Origin: Terrimesophilobacter sp044464485
Lineage (GTDB): Bacteria; Actinomycetota; Actinomycetes; Actinomycetales; Microbacteriaceae
Length of the DNA: 64,000 nucleotides
Direction of reading: 5' to 3'
NCBI GenBank assembly: GCA_044464485.1
Contig: JBIQLG010000004.1
Span: 1-64,000, forward strand
The stretch's first letter is position 1; each line of letters begins with the position of its first letter. A program made the position numbers and the translations under genes. Under the pieces are notes generated by a model. That model was not told the origin of the DNA and searched no databases. It was given only the letters and a program-made list of their open reading frames with translations. Shown here in pieces: positions 1-8,376 of the stretch.

Positions 1-30
1 TTGTGGGAGAGTAGGACACCGCCGGACTTC
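1..30 (+). rRNA. rrf: 5S ribosomal RNA, 3' end (partial)
   Basis: The first about 30 bases match the conserved 3' end of actinobacterial 5S rRNA (a GGGAGAGTAGG block followed by the closing CCGCCGGAC). The 5' part lies outside the window. A strong terminator hairpin follows at once, so an rRNA operon ends here. The exact 3' end is uncertain by a few bases. Confidence 0.85.
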
Positions 31-36
31 TTTGTG

Positions 37-80
37 AAATGGCCACCACTGTGTTTTCGAACACAGCGAGTGGCCATTTT
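37..80 (+). terminator. rRNA operon terminator
   Basis: A long stem: AAATGGCCAC at 37-46 pairs with GTGGCCATTT at 70-79, and an inner CTGTGT/ACACAG stem closes on a short TTTTCG loop. A short T run follows. It sits directly behind the 5S rRNA end, as expected for the end of an rRNA operon. Confidence 0.85.
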
Positions 81-162
81 GCGTTAAGCAGCAACACTGG
101 TGGTTGAGGGATCTCGTCAGCGAATCCTCTCGAAACCAGCCCATAGAGAAGGAGTACAGCAC

Positions 163-1317
163 GTGGCTGACATGCCAGATCGCCCACGCCGTCCAGGCGG
201 ACCTCCACGTGCTCAACGTCCCGGGTCGGCGCGTCCGGCGAAAGGTGCCCCATCGTCGAATCGGCCGGCCTCCGGGAAATCCGGCGCAGATGGGCGGCCG
301 TTTCGAAACAGCGAAAACACTCGTCCGAAGCGCGAGGGTGACCGGCCGGAGCGCCAGAAGCGCGAGGGTGACCGGCCGGAGCGCCAGAAGCGCGAGGGTG
401 ACCGGCCGGAGCGCCAGAAGCGCCACGGTGACGCTCGATCTGCGCCTCAGCGTGGAGGTACTGCACGCACGCCTCGCGATTCGCGGGATTCTGAACGGAG
501 ATTGTGGACGCGCGACGGTGCTCCCGCGCGTGGTGATTCATCCGCACGCGCTCGGGAAACTCCGGAAGACCGCGACCCTTACGGAACCAAATCGGTGCGG
601 TCGCGTCATGATGCCCCTGACATCCCCGAGGACGTTCTCGCCAACCAGCTGGATCGGGTCGCGCGCGCACAACTCAAGACCTTGAGCAAAGAGAACGCGG
701 ATGAAGTTGCCCGGCACCTGGTGATGGCGGCGCGGTTGATTGACGACGATCCGCAGCTCGCGCACGCGCACGCGGTTTCCGCTGCACGCCGCGCGGGCCG
801 CATTGCCGTGGTGCGCGAGACTCTGGCCATTACCGCGTATACGATCGGTGACTTCGCCCTCGCACTGAGGGAGCTGCGCACATACCGCAGAATCTCCGGT
901 CGAGATGATCAGTTGCCGATGATGGTGGACTGCGAGCGCGGCCTGGGGCGTCCCGAGAAGGCGTTGGAACTCGGTCGTTCGGTACCGCGCGACACGTTGC
1001 CTGAGGCCGTGCAGGTGGAACTGGCCATCGCGATGTCCGGCGCCCGGCTGGATCGGGGCCAAACTGAGGCAGCGCTCGTCGAGCTTCAGATACCGCAACT
1101 TGACCCCGACACCGCGTATCCGTGGAGTCCCGCATTGTTTGACGCGTACGCTGCAGTCCTGGAGGACCTGGGCCGCGACGGTGAAGCTCAGGTGTGGTTT
1201 GCCCGGTCTGATGTTGCGACTGCTGCACTGTCATCGAGAGATGAAGTGGAAGGAAGTGATGTCGAGATTGAAGTTTTCGAAGAAGAAGCAGATGGCGGCG
1301 ACACAGGCGAGGACTGA
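163..1317 (+). CDS. TPR-like protein with basic low-complexity N-terminus
   Basis: This 384-aa protein sits at the position of the Rv1691-type TPR protein, before the HAD phosphatase and tlyA. The first about 150 residues are Arg/Pro/Gly/Asp-rich, look disordered, and include a decapeptide repeated three times (residues 57-86). The last about 220 residues are Ala/Leu-rich helical pairs, with stretches such as HAHAVSAARRAGR, that read as TPR-like. I chose the GTG at 163 because GAAGGAG lies 9 nt upstream. An in-frame GTG at 100 has no such site. The 3' end overlaps the next gene by 26 bp. The partner of the TPR region is unknown. The basic N-terminus could bind RNA or ribosomes, but that is only an inference. 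Confidence 0.75.
   Translation: MADMPDRPRRPGGPPRAQRPGSARPAKGAPSSNRPASGKSGADGRPFRNSENTRPKREGDRPERQKREGDRPERQKREGDRPERQKRHGDARSAPQRGGTARTPRDSRDSERRLWTRDGAPARGDSSARARETPEDRDPYGTKSVRSRHDAPDIPEDVLANQLDRVARAQLKTLSKENADEVARHLVMAARLIDDDPQLAHAHAVSAARRAGRIAVVRETLAITAYTIGDFALALRELRTYRRISGRDDQLPMMVDCERGLGRPEKALELGRSVPRDTLPEAVQVELAIAMSGARLDRGQTEAALVELQIPQLDPDTAYPWSPALFDAYAAVLEDLGRDGEAQVWFARSDVATAALSSRDEVEGSDVEIEVFEEEADGGDTGED
331..420 (+). repeat. Three perfect 30-bp tandem repeats, in frame
   Basis: Three identical 30-bp units start at 331, 361 and 391 inside the TPR-protein gene. Each encodes a ten-residue unit beginning REGDRPER. A degenerate fourth unit follows at 421. The unit is a multiple of three, so copy number could change without a frameshift. 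Confidence 0.95.
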
Positions 1318-2317
1318 TTCCACGCCTCTCGACGGTGTTGATCTGGTCCTAGCCGACCTGGACGGCGTCGTTTATCGCGGTGCAGAAGCGATTCCCTATG
1401 CGGTCGACAGCATTGGTGATGTCTCGCGATCCTGCAAGGTCGGGTACATCACGAACAATGCATCCAGAACCCCCGAATCAGTTGCGCAACAGTTGGGTGA
1501 ACTCGGACTCACCGTAGCCGCCACGGATATTGTCACGTCCCCTCAGGCTGCCGTGCGGCTTCTCGCCGACATGGTGCCCGCGGGCGCGGTGGTGCTCGCC
1601 GTTGGAGGTGAAGGACTGAGGGTCGAACTGGAGAATGCCGGTTTTGTCATCACCGACTCCGCCCGGGCGCATCCTGCGGCGGTCATCCAGGGCTTTTCGC
1701 AAGACATCGGCTGGGAGCAGCTGGCCGAGGCGGCGTATGCGATGCAGGGTGGCGGCAGCGACATCCCGTGGGTAGCGACGAACACGGACTGGACCCTCCC
1801 AACCGCGCGCGGTATTGCACCGGGAAACGGCACCCTCGTCTCCGCGATTCATCTTGCCGTCGGCCGACTTCCCCTGGTGGCGGGCAAACCCGAGGTGGCG
1901 ATTTTCGAGGAGGCGCGTCGCCGATTCGGTGGCGCCGCGCCGCTTTTTCTCGGGGACCGGCTCGATACGGACATTCTCGGTGCGAATCGAGCGGGCATTC
2001 CCTCAGTTCTCGTGCTCACCGGAATCGATCAGGCGAAACAGGTCCTTGCCGCCGAATCGAACTCCCGCCCCACGTTCATCCTCGATGATCTTCGAGGCCT
2101 GCACGAGCCGTATCCGACAGTGACTGACGAAACACATCCTGACGGTTCGCGGACTGTCACCGTGGGCGATGCAGTTGTAAGAATTGCGGGGCATGTGATC
2201 ACTGTCACCGCGGAGGGAACGCGGAGCATCAATCTTCTGCGTGCCGGCTCCGCGGCGATCTGGGGGAGTGGCCGTGCCATTTACGGTCTTGATGTCGACC
2301 CCAAACTGTACTCTTGA
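1292..2317 (+). CDS. HAD-IIA family sugar/nucleotide phosphatase
   Basis: A 341-aa haloacid dehalogenase-type hydrolase of subfamily IIA (NagD-like). The nucleophile motif DLDGVVYRG starts at residue 22, giving Asp22 and Asp24. It is followed by the TNNASR motif, an AGKPE lysine motif, and the acidic motif GDRLDTD before the GANRAGI segment. A C-terminal extension of about 80 residues has no domain I recognise. It starts at ATG 1292 within the end of the preceding gene and is followed by a small conserved ORF and tlyA, as in Rv1692-Rv1694. The substrate cannot be told from sequence. Related enzymes act on small phosphomonoesters. Confidence 0.85.
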   Translation: MAATQARTDSTPLDGVDLVLADLDGVVYRGAEAIPYAVDSIGDVSRSCKVGYITNNASRTPESVAQQLGELGLTVAATDIVTSPQAAVRLLADMVPAGAVVLAVGGEGLRVELENAGFVITDSARAHPAAVIQGFSQDIGWEQLAEAAYAMQGGGSDIPWVATNTDWTLPTARGIAPGNGTLVSAIHLAVGRLPLVAGKPEVAIFEEARRRFGGAAPLFLGDRLDTDILGANRAGIPSVLVLTGIDQAKQVLAAESNSRPTFILDDLRGLHEPYPTVTDETHPDGSRTVTVGDAVVRIAGHVITVTAEGTRSINLLRAGSAAIWGSGRAIYGLDVDPKLYS

Positions 2318-2320
2318 GGC

Positions 2321-2491
2321 ATGCCTGATTCTCGTCCGCAAGAAAGTGTTCTCGCAGCAGATGACCTCGATGCCCTGCTCTCGCGCCTCGAAGTGATGGA
2401 GAGTCAGCCGCTGGCAGAGCGCGCGGCGGCGTTCGCCCAACTCCACGACGAGCTCCGGGCGGCGCTCGAGCGGGCCGATGCTTCGGCGTGA
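2321..2491 (+). CDS. Small conserved protein (56 aa) before tlyA
   Basis: A 56-codon ORF starts at ATG 2321, three bases after the HAD stop, and ends in TGA overlapping the GTG start of tlyA (GTGA). The product is acidic and helical (LDALLSRLEVMES, then AERAAAFAQLHDELRAALE) and ends RADASA. M. tuberculosis has a similar tiny gene, Rv1693, in the same place, which argues that this is a real gene. Its function is unknown. The tight overlap suggests translation coupled to tlyA. Confidence 0.75.
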   Translation: MPDSRPQESVLAADDLDALLSRLEVMESQPLAERAAAFAQLHDELRAALERADASA

Positions 2492-3306
2492 ATGCATCCG
2501 ACACTGAGGCACGAGCCCGGCTCGACGTCGCGCTCGTGGTGCGCGGCCTGGCCGCCTCACGATCCGCGGCCGCGCGAATGATCGCGGACGGTCTGGTCAC
2601 GGTCGACGGAAAGCCTGCCCGTAAACCCGCAACCGCGATCTTCGATCGTACGGTCATTGCGGTGGCGGAATCGGATCACTACGTTAGCCGTGCAGCTCAT
2701 AAGCTCGCGGCGGCACTGGATGCGTTCCCGGTGGAAGTGTCGGGAAGCACGGTGCTCGATGTTGGCGCGTCGACGGGCGGGTTTACGCAGGTTCTTCTCG
2801 AGCGCGGTGCCCGACAGGTGATCGCATTGGACGTTGGCCACGATCAATTGGCACCCAGCATCCGAGCGGATAGCCGCGTGACTGTCGTCGAGGGGGTGAA
2901 CGCGCGTTATCTCGGCACAGACGAACTTGACGCGATTGTGGCGGGTCGTGCTCGTCCGAGCATGGTGGTTGTGGATGTGTCATTTATCCCGCTTGGCCTC
3001 GTGTTGCCTGCCCTCGCACACGCGGTGGGAGCCGATGCCGACATCATTGCGCTCATTAAGCCCCAGTTCGAGGTGGGACGGGGCCGCGTCAAGGAAGGAA
3101 TTGTTCCGACCGCCGAACTGCGGGAAGACGCGGTTCTGGGGGTCCTCTGGTCTGCATGGGATCTGGGGCTCAATACGGCGGGGCTCATCTCCTCCCCCAT
3201 TGCGGGAGCGGCGGGCAATCGCGAGTACCTGGCCTGGTTTTCCACCAGCACGGGCACCAATCCGACAGAATGGAGTGGGCAGGTTTCTGCGCTCACCCAA
3301 GGCTGA
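2488..3306 (+). CDS. tlyA: 16S/23S rRNA (cytidine-2'-O)-methyltransferase TlyA
   Basis: A 272-aa protein with an N-terminal S4 RNA-binding domain (about residues 9-65) and a Rossmann methyltransferase domain carrying the SAM motif GASTGGFTQ near residue 93 and the later ALIKPQFE motif. TlyA family enzymes 2'-O-methylate cytidines in 16S and 23S rRNA and affect sensitivity to capreomycin-type peptides in mycobacteria. It lies between the 56-aa ORF and NAD kinase, the standard actinobacterial order. The start is GTG 2488, with a 4-bp overlap. Confidence 0.93.
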   Translation: MNASDTEARARLDVALVVRGLAASRSAAARMIADGLVTVDGKPARKPATAIFDRTVIAVAESDHYVSRAAHKLAAALDAFPVEVSGSTVLDVGASTGGFTQVLLERGARQVIALDVGHDQLAPSIRADSRVTVVEGVNARYLGTDELDAIVAGRARPSMVVVDVSFIPLGLVLPALAHAVGADADIIALIKPQFEVGRGRVKEGIVPTAELREDAVLGVLWSAWDLGLNTAGLISSPIAGAAGNREYLAWFSTSTGTNPTEWSGQVSALTQG

Positions 3307-3372
3307 TCCGCCTTCGGCGCTGTGTGCCGACGCTTTTCCGTAGCTAATTTGACCGATGACGAGGGAGGACAC

Positions 3373-4293
3373 TTGAGTCCACGGCACTTTCTCGTCGTTT
3401 CGCACACCGGGCGCGCAGAAGCACTTGAAGCTGCGGCCCAGGTGTGCCAGCAACTCATCGCGGATGGAGTTATTCCCGTACTGGCGTCGAACGACCGCGT
3501 CGACGTGCTTGCATATGACCCCGAGTTGGCCGTTGAAACCCTCGGTGAAGGTGTTTCGCTCGCGGAACTTGAGCTCGTCATCGTTCTCGGCGGCGATGGG
3601 ACTATTCTTCGAGCTGCGGAACTCGTTCGAGAGTCCGCGACGCCCATGCTCGGTATCAACCTGGGGCATGTCGGGTTTCTGGCGGAGGTTGAGCGCGAGG
3701 GAATTGCCGAGAGCGTGAGCAAGGCGCTTGACCGTGCGTATGAAATCGAAGAGCGGATGACGCTCAGCGTTCGCGTCAAGGTGGACACCAGGGTGGTCTA
3801 CGAGACCTGGGCGCTCAATGAGGCAACAATCGAAAAAGCAAGCCGCGAGCGAATGCTGGAGGTGGTCATCGAAGTGGATGGTCGCCCGCTGTCGAGCTTC
3901 GGTTGTGACGGAGTTGTCATGTCCACGCCCACCGGCTCGACCGCCTATTCGTTTTCTGCAGGTGGCCCCGTGGTGTGGCCGGGTGTCGACGCCATGCTTC
4001 TTGTCCCGTTAAGCGCACACGCGTTGTTCGCCCGCCCGCTTGTCGTGGGACCGGATTCCGTCTTCGCCGTCGAAGTTCTTGACCGCACCCAGGGAACGGG
4101 CGTGCTCTGGTGCGATGGTCGTCGAACCTGGGAGCTGCCCCGAGGCGCGCGAGTGATTGTTCGCAAGTCCGATACGCCGGTGAGGCTTGCGCGACTGCAC
4201 GACGGTCCGTTCACGGATCGGCTGGTGCGAAAGTTCAATCTGCCCGTGAGCGGATGGCGGGGCCCTGCAGACGGGGAGGGCAACGCTTCGTGA
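3373..4293 (+). CDS. nadK: NAD kinase
   Basis: A 306-aa ATP-NAD kinase that makes NADP in the cytoplasm. The GGDGT motif is at residues 73-77, followed by NLGHVGFLAEVE and the diagnostic TPTGSTAYSFSAGGP segment. I chose TTG 3373 because GAGGGAGG ends 4 nt upstream. An upstream in-frame ATG at 3322 gives a non-conserved extension and lacks a ribosome site. The stop overlaps the recN start by 4 bp, so the two are probably co-translated. Confidence 0.93.
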   Translation: MSPRHFLVVSHTGRAEALEAAAQVCQQLIADGVIPVLASNDRVDVLAYDPELAVETLGEGVSLAELELVIVLGGDGTILRAAELVRESATPMLGINLGHVGFLAEVEREGIAESVSKALDRAYEIEERMTLSVRVKVDTRVVYETWALNEATIEKASRERMLEVVIEVDGRPLSSFGCDGVVMSTPTGSTAYSFSAGGPVVWPGVDAMLLVPLSAHALFARPLVVGPDSVFAVEVLDRTQGTGVLWCDGRRTWELPRGARVIVRKSDTPVRLARLHDGPFTDRLVRKFNLPVSGWRGPADGEGNAS

Positions 4294-6002
4294 TCGAGGA
4301 ATTGTCGATCCGGGATTTGGGAGTCATCGAGGAGGCTCGACTGCCTCTCGGCCCCGGTTTTACTGCGCTCACCGGGGAGACGGGTGCCGGCAAAACCATG
4401 GTCATCACGGCGCTGGGTCTTCTCCTCGGCGAACGCGCCGACAGCCAAATGTTGCGTCGCGGCAGCGCCGCCGCGACGGTCGACGGTCACTGGCTGATCG
4501 ATCACGACAGCGCGATAGCTGCGCGGGTGCTCGATGCCGGGGGAGACCTCGATCCGGTCGGCGCCGGCCAGTGTTCCTTGATTCTCAGCCGCTCTGTTTC
4601 AGCGGAGGGGCGCAGTCGCGCCGTCGTCGGTGGCCGGGCAACGCCGGTGGGGGTCCTGAACGAATTGGGCAGCGAACTGGTCGTTGTGCACGGTCAGTCG
4701 GATCAGGTGCGGCTCCGCTCGGCGACGGCACAGCGCGAGGCTTTGGATCGCTACGCGGGGGAACCGCTTTTTGCCGCATTGGGGGAGTATCAGACCCGAT
4801 TTCGCCTGTGGCAGTCGAACCAGGGCGAACTGGACGTTCTCATTGCCGAGCAGGAGCGACGATCGAGGGAAGCGGAGGAGCTGCGACGTGCGATCGCGGA
4901 AATCGAGGAAATTTCCCCGCGCCGCGGCGAAGACGTCGAGCTCTCGGAGCGGGCGGAACGACTGGGAAACCTCGAAGAGCTCAGATCGTCGGCCGCGATC
5001 GCTCTTGAGGCGATTTCGTCCCAAAGTATCGGTGACGGGAGTGATGTTCTCGGTCTTCTCGATGCCGCCAGAAAGCAACTGGATCGGGTCGTACATCATG
5101 ATGCGGCACTGGCACCCATCGCTGAGGACATAGCAAACGCGTCGTTCGCGGTCACCGAAATTTCCGCGCAATTGTCGAGCTACCTTGGCGGACTTGACGT
5201 TGATGGTGCCAACGAGCTCGAGGCGATTGAGGCGCGTCGCGCTCGACTTACGGCGCTCGTTCGCAAACGCGGCACGAGTCTGGATGAAACCATTGACTTC
5301 CTCGACGTGGGCAGTGGCAGGTTGCTCGAATTGGACAATGACAGCGACCGAATAGAGCAATTACGTGACGAAGTCGCGGCCGAACGTGAGCGCGTGCTCG
5401 CTGCCGCCGCCCAACTGACTGAGTTGCGTAAGGCTGCCGCCGCACGGCTGGCAGACCAAGTCACCGCGGAGCTTTCCGCGCTGGCAATGGCAGACGCCGT
5501 CGTCACGGTGGAGGTGACGGAACAGGACGAATATTCCCTTGCCGGCCGAGATCAGGTGGCGATCCTGCTTCAGCCTCACAAGGGCGCCGAGGCGCGCACG
5601 CTTGGCCGCGGGGCTTCCGGTGGTGAGCTTTCGCGGGTGATGCTCGCCATCGAAGTTGTGATTGCGGCAAGCGATCCGGTTCCGACGTTCGTCTTCGACG
5701 AGGTGGATGCGGGCGTCGGCGGGGCATCCGCAATCGAAATCGGCAAGCGGTTGGCGCGCCTTTCGCGCACCGCGCAAGTGATAGTGGTGACTCACTTGCC
5801 GCAGGTGGCGGCCTTTGCCAACAACCACCTGCGCGTCGTCAAGAGCACGGAGGGAGAGTTCACGGCAAGCAGCATCCAGAAGTTGGATGGCGAAGAACGG
5901 GCGGAAGAACTGGCGCGGATGCTGTCCGGCCTGACTGATTCCGAGAGCGCCCTCGTGCATGCCCGTGAGCTCCTGGACACGGCGCAGTCGCTCGGCGCGT
6001 AG
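4290..6002 (+). CDS. recN: DNA repair protein RecN
   Basis: A 570-aa SMC-like ATPase of double-strand-break repair. Walker A GETGAGKT is at residues 29-36, a long coiled-coil-like middle follows (about 150-370), then the ABC signature GASGGELSRV near 441 and Walker B FVFDEVDAGVGG near 467. The start is GTG 4290 in a GTGA overlap with nadK, preceded by GGGGAGGG. The nadK-recN pairing is widely conserved. The gene is intact and of family-typical length. Confidence 0.94.
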   Translation: MIEELSIRDLGVIEEARLPLGPGFTALTGETGAGKTMVITALGLLLGERADSQMLRRGSAAATVDGHWLIDHDSAIAARVLDAGGDLDPVGAGQCSLILSRSVSAEGRSRAVVGGRATPVGVLNELGSELVVVHGQSDQVRLRSATAQREALDRYAGEPLFAALGEYQTRFRLWQSNQGELDVLIAEQERRSREAEELRRAIAEIEEISPRRGEDVELSERAERLGNLEELRSSAAIALEAISSQSIGDGSDVLGLLDAARKQLDRVVHHDAALAPIAEDIANASFAVTEISAQLSSYLGGLDVDGANELEAIEARRARLTALVRKRGTSLDETIDFLDVGSGRLLELDNDSDRIEQLRDEVAAERERVLAAAAQLTELRKAAAARLADQVTAELSALAMADAVVTVEVTEQDEYSLAGRDQVAILLQPHKGAEARTLGRGASGGELSRVMLAIEVVIAASDPVPTFVFDEVDAGVGGASAIEIGKRLARLSRTAQVIVVTHLPQVAAFANNHLRVVKSTEGEFTASSIQKLDGEERAEELARMLSGLTDSESALVHARELLDTAQSLGA

Positions 6003-6057
6003 CCGGGCAGCCGTTCTCACGGCCTGTCGCTGTCGGTGGTCGCGGTAGTCGCCCTGA

Positions 6058-6077
6058 TAGACTACAAACCCGTGGTG
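6058..6077 (+). promoter_or_regulatory. pyrG promoter, probable leaderless start
   Basis: A TAGACT hexamer (6058-6063) is followed by 8 nt and then GTG 6072, with a second GTG at 6075. No Shine-Dalgarno sequence fits between them. Transcription would begin at or next to the start codon, giving a leaderless mRNA. Confidence 0.55.
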
Positions 6078-7793
6078 GTCAAACATTCTGCGGAGACAAC
6101 AAAGCATATTTTCGTCACGGGGGGTGTCGTCTCCAGCCTTGGCAAAGGCCTGACCGCCGCCAGCCTCGGAAACCTTCTCACGGCACGCGGTTTGCGCGTC
6201 GTCATGCAAAAACTCGATCCGTATCTGAATGTGGATCCGGGCACGATGAATCCGTTCCAGCACGGTGAAGTCTTTGTTACCGATGACGGCGCGGAAACAG
6301 ACCTTGACATTGGTCATTACGAACGTTTTTTGGACATCAACCTCAGCCAGGCGGCGAATGTCACAACCGGGCAGATTTATTCGCATGTCATCGCAAAGGA
6401 GCGGCGCGGCGAGTATCTCGGCGACACGGTTCAGGTCATTCCGCACATCACGGACGAAATAAAGCGGCGGATGCGCCTGCAGGCGAACAATGATCCCCGA
6501 CCGGACGTCATCATCACCGAAATCGGTGGAACCGTCGGCGATATCGAGTCCCAACCTTTTCTCGAGGCGGCCCGGCAAGTACGGCACGAGATCGGGAGGG
6601 CGAACTGCTTTTTCGTGCACGTTTCTCTCGTTCCCTACCTCAGTGCGGCGGGGGAGCAGAAGACGAAACCTACCCAGCACTCGGTTGCCGCGCTTCGCTC
6701 CATTGGTATTCAGCCGGATGCGATTGTGCTGCGCAGTGACCGGCCGGTGCCGGAATCCATGAACCGCAAGATCGCGCTCATGTGCGACGTCGATCCCGAG
6801 GCTGTCGTCAATTGCCCGGATGCGCGAAGCATTTATGACATCCCGACGACACTGCACGAGCAGGGGCTCGACGCTTACATCATCGAGCATTTCGGCCTCG
6901 CGGCCGACGAGGTGGACTGGTCCGGATGGGCAGAGTTGCTTCGCGCGGTGCATGAGCCGTTGTTCGAGGTGACCATTGGGCTGGTCGGTAAGTACATTGA
7001 TTTGCCGGACGCCTATTTGTCCGTCACGGAGGCCCTGCGGGCCGGCGGCTTTGCCCAGAATACAAAAGTGAACATCCGTTGGATCGCTTCCGACGAGTGC
7101 GAGACTCACGAAGGTGCCGCGCGCAACCTTTCCGATCTGGACGGAATTTGCGTGCCGGGTGGTTTCGGGGTTCGTGGAATCGAGGGAAAGCTGGGCGCTC
7201 TTAAGTTCGCGCGCGAAAACAGCATTCCGGTGCTGGGGTTGTGCCTCGGACTGCAGTGCATGGTCATCGAGTTTGCGCGGAATGTGGTCGGCCTGGAGGG
7301 TGCATCCTCTACGGAGTTCGACCCCGACACGCAGTTTCCGGTCATCGCGACCATGGCGGAGCAGGTCGACATCATTGCAGACGGCGATCTCGGCGGAACG
7401 ATGCGGCTGGGACTGTATCCGGCGAATCTCGCGGAGGGCTCGATCGTGCGCGAACTTTACGGTGAAAGCACGGTGTCGGAGCGGCATCGCCACCGATACG
7501 AGGTGAATAACGCGTTTCGCGCGCAAATTGCGGATGCCGGAATGGTTTTTTCCGGCATGTCGCCGGAGGGCAGCCTCGTCGAATACATCGAACTGCCTCG
7601 CGACGTTCACCCGTATTACGTTGCCACGCAGGCGCATCCCGAGCTGCGCTCTCGTCCCAATCGGGCGCATCCGCTGTTCCGCGGGTTAATCTCTGCGGCT
7701 TTGGACCGCCAGAAAGCGAGCCGACTGTTTGAGGTGGCAGAGTCGGACATCGTGCCGCCGGATGCCCTCGAGCCGGAAGTTGTGGATGCCTGA
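6072..7793 (+). CDS. pyrG: CTP synthase
   Basis: A 573-aa enzyme converting UTP to CTP with glutamine. The N-terminal amidoligase domain has GGVVSSLGKG near residue 17 and SVAALRSIG further on. The C-terminal class I glutaminase carries the nucleophile motif LGLCLGLQ and the closing HPELRSRP with catalytic His-Glu. GTG 6072 or 6075 is the likely start because conserved sequence begins right after it and a TAGACT hexamer sits just upstream. In mycobacteria steA and mctB lie between recN and pyrG. Here only 69 bp separate them. The 3' end overlaps the Nudix gene by 8 bp. Confidence 0.95.
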   Translation: MVVKHSAETTKHIFVTGGVVSSLGKGLTAASLGNLLTARGLRVVMQKLDPYLNVDPGTMNPFQHGEVFVTDDGAETDLDIGHYERFLDINLSQAANVTTGQIYSHVIAKERRGEYLGDTVQVIPHITDEIKRRMRLQANNDPRPDVIITEIGGTVGDIESQPFLEAARQVRHEIGRANCFFVHVSLVPYLSAAGEQKTKPTQHSVAALRSIGIQPDAIVLRSDRPVPESMNRKIALMCDVDPEAVVNCPDARSIYDIPTTLHEQGLDAYIIEHFGLAADEVDWSGWAELLRAVHEPLFEVTIGLVGKYIDLPDAYLSVTEALRAGGFAQNTKVNIRWIASDECETHEGAARNLSDLDGICVPGGFGVRGIEGKLGALKFARENSIPVLGLCLGLQCMVIEFARNVVGLEGASSTEFDPDTQFPVIATMAEQVDIIADGDLGGTMRLGLYPANLAEGSIVRELYGESTVSERHRHRYEVNNAFRAQIADAGMVFSGMSPEGSLVEYIELPRDVHPYYVATQAHPELRSRPNRAHPLFRGLISAALDRQKASRLFEVAESDIVPPDALEPEVVDA

Positions 7794-8367
7794 GCCTCTT
7801 TGCGACGAAGAGTTCGCGGCCAGAGTCGTGAAGAGCGATGTCGCCTTCACCGGGTCCGTGTGGGATGTCGTTCGCGATCGTTTCGAATTCGGTGGCCAGG
7901 AAATCGTTCGCGAGTACCAGCGGCATCCAGGTGCGGTGGCCGTGCTTGCCGAAGACAGCGCCGGGCAGGTCTTGCTCATCAAGCAGTACCGGCATCCGAT
8001 CAGATGCCGCGATTGGGAACTCCCCGCCGGGTTGCTGGATGTTCACGGGGAAGAACCACAGGCAGCTGCACAGCGCGAGCTTGCCGAAGAGGCCGATCTG
8101 ATCGCTGACGAGTGGGCGCTGCTCAGCCAGTTCTTCAGTTCCCCCGGCGGCAGTTCAGAAATGCTCACGGTGTATCGAGCACGCGGTCTTTCCCCCACGG
8201 CATCAGCGTTCGAGCGCGAGGCCGAGGAGGCGGAAATCGAACTACGGTGGGCACCTCTCGATGAGGTAGTGAGCGGTGTGCTGAATGGCAGACTTCGCAA
8301 CGCGATTTTGGCCAACGCGGTGCTCACCGCGGCACTTCGCGACTCGTCGCAACCGAAATTATTGTGA
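7786..8367 (+). CDS. Nudix hydrolase (ADP-ribose pyrophosphatase type)
   Basis: A 193-aa Nudix protein. The box region reads GLLDVHGEEP then AAQRELAEEADL, with the REL-EE core intact. The usual Gly after the EE pair is Asp (EEADL instead of EEAGL). Position and length match Rv1700, an ADP-ribose pyrophosphatase between pyrG and xerD. ATG 7786 overlaps the pyrG stop by 8 bp, with GGAAG upstream. The substrate assignment rests on synteny and the GLLD-GE pattern. Confidence 0.87.
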   Translation: MPEPLCDEEFAARVVKSDVAFTGSVWDVVRDRFEFGGQEIVREYQRHPGAVAVLAEDSAGQVLLIKQYRHPIRCRDWELPAGLLDVHGEEPQAAAQRELAEEADLIADEWALLSQFFSSPGGSSEMLTVYRARGLSPTASAFEREAEEAEIELRWAPLDEVVSGVLNGRLRNAILANAVLTAALRDSSQPKLL

Positions 8368-8376
8368 CGAACGCGC

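Noticed and set aside
331..420. Tandem repeat as a possible CRISPR array
   Set aside because: The units are contiguous with no spacers and are in frame with the coding sequence.
5361..7670. A 769-codon open frame on the minus strand
   Set aside because: It runs antisense to recN and pyrG, both clear. It is His/Arg-rich with no family resemblance, a by-product of GC-rich codon use.
7786..8367. Nudix box change EEAGL to EEADL as a sign of inactivation
   Set aside because: The catalytic REL-EE residues are intact, and the Gly position tolerates variation in this family.
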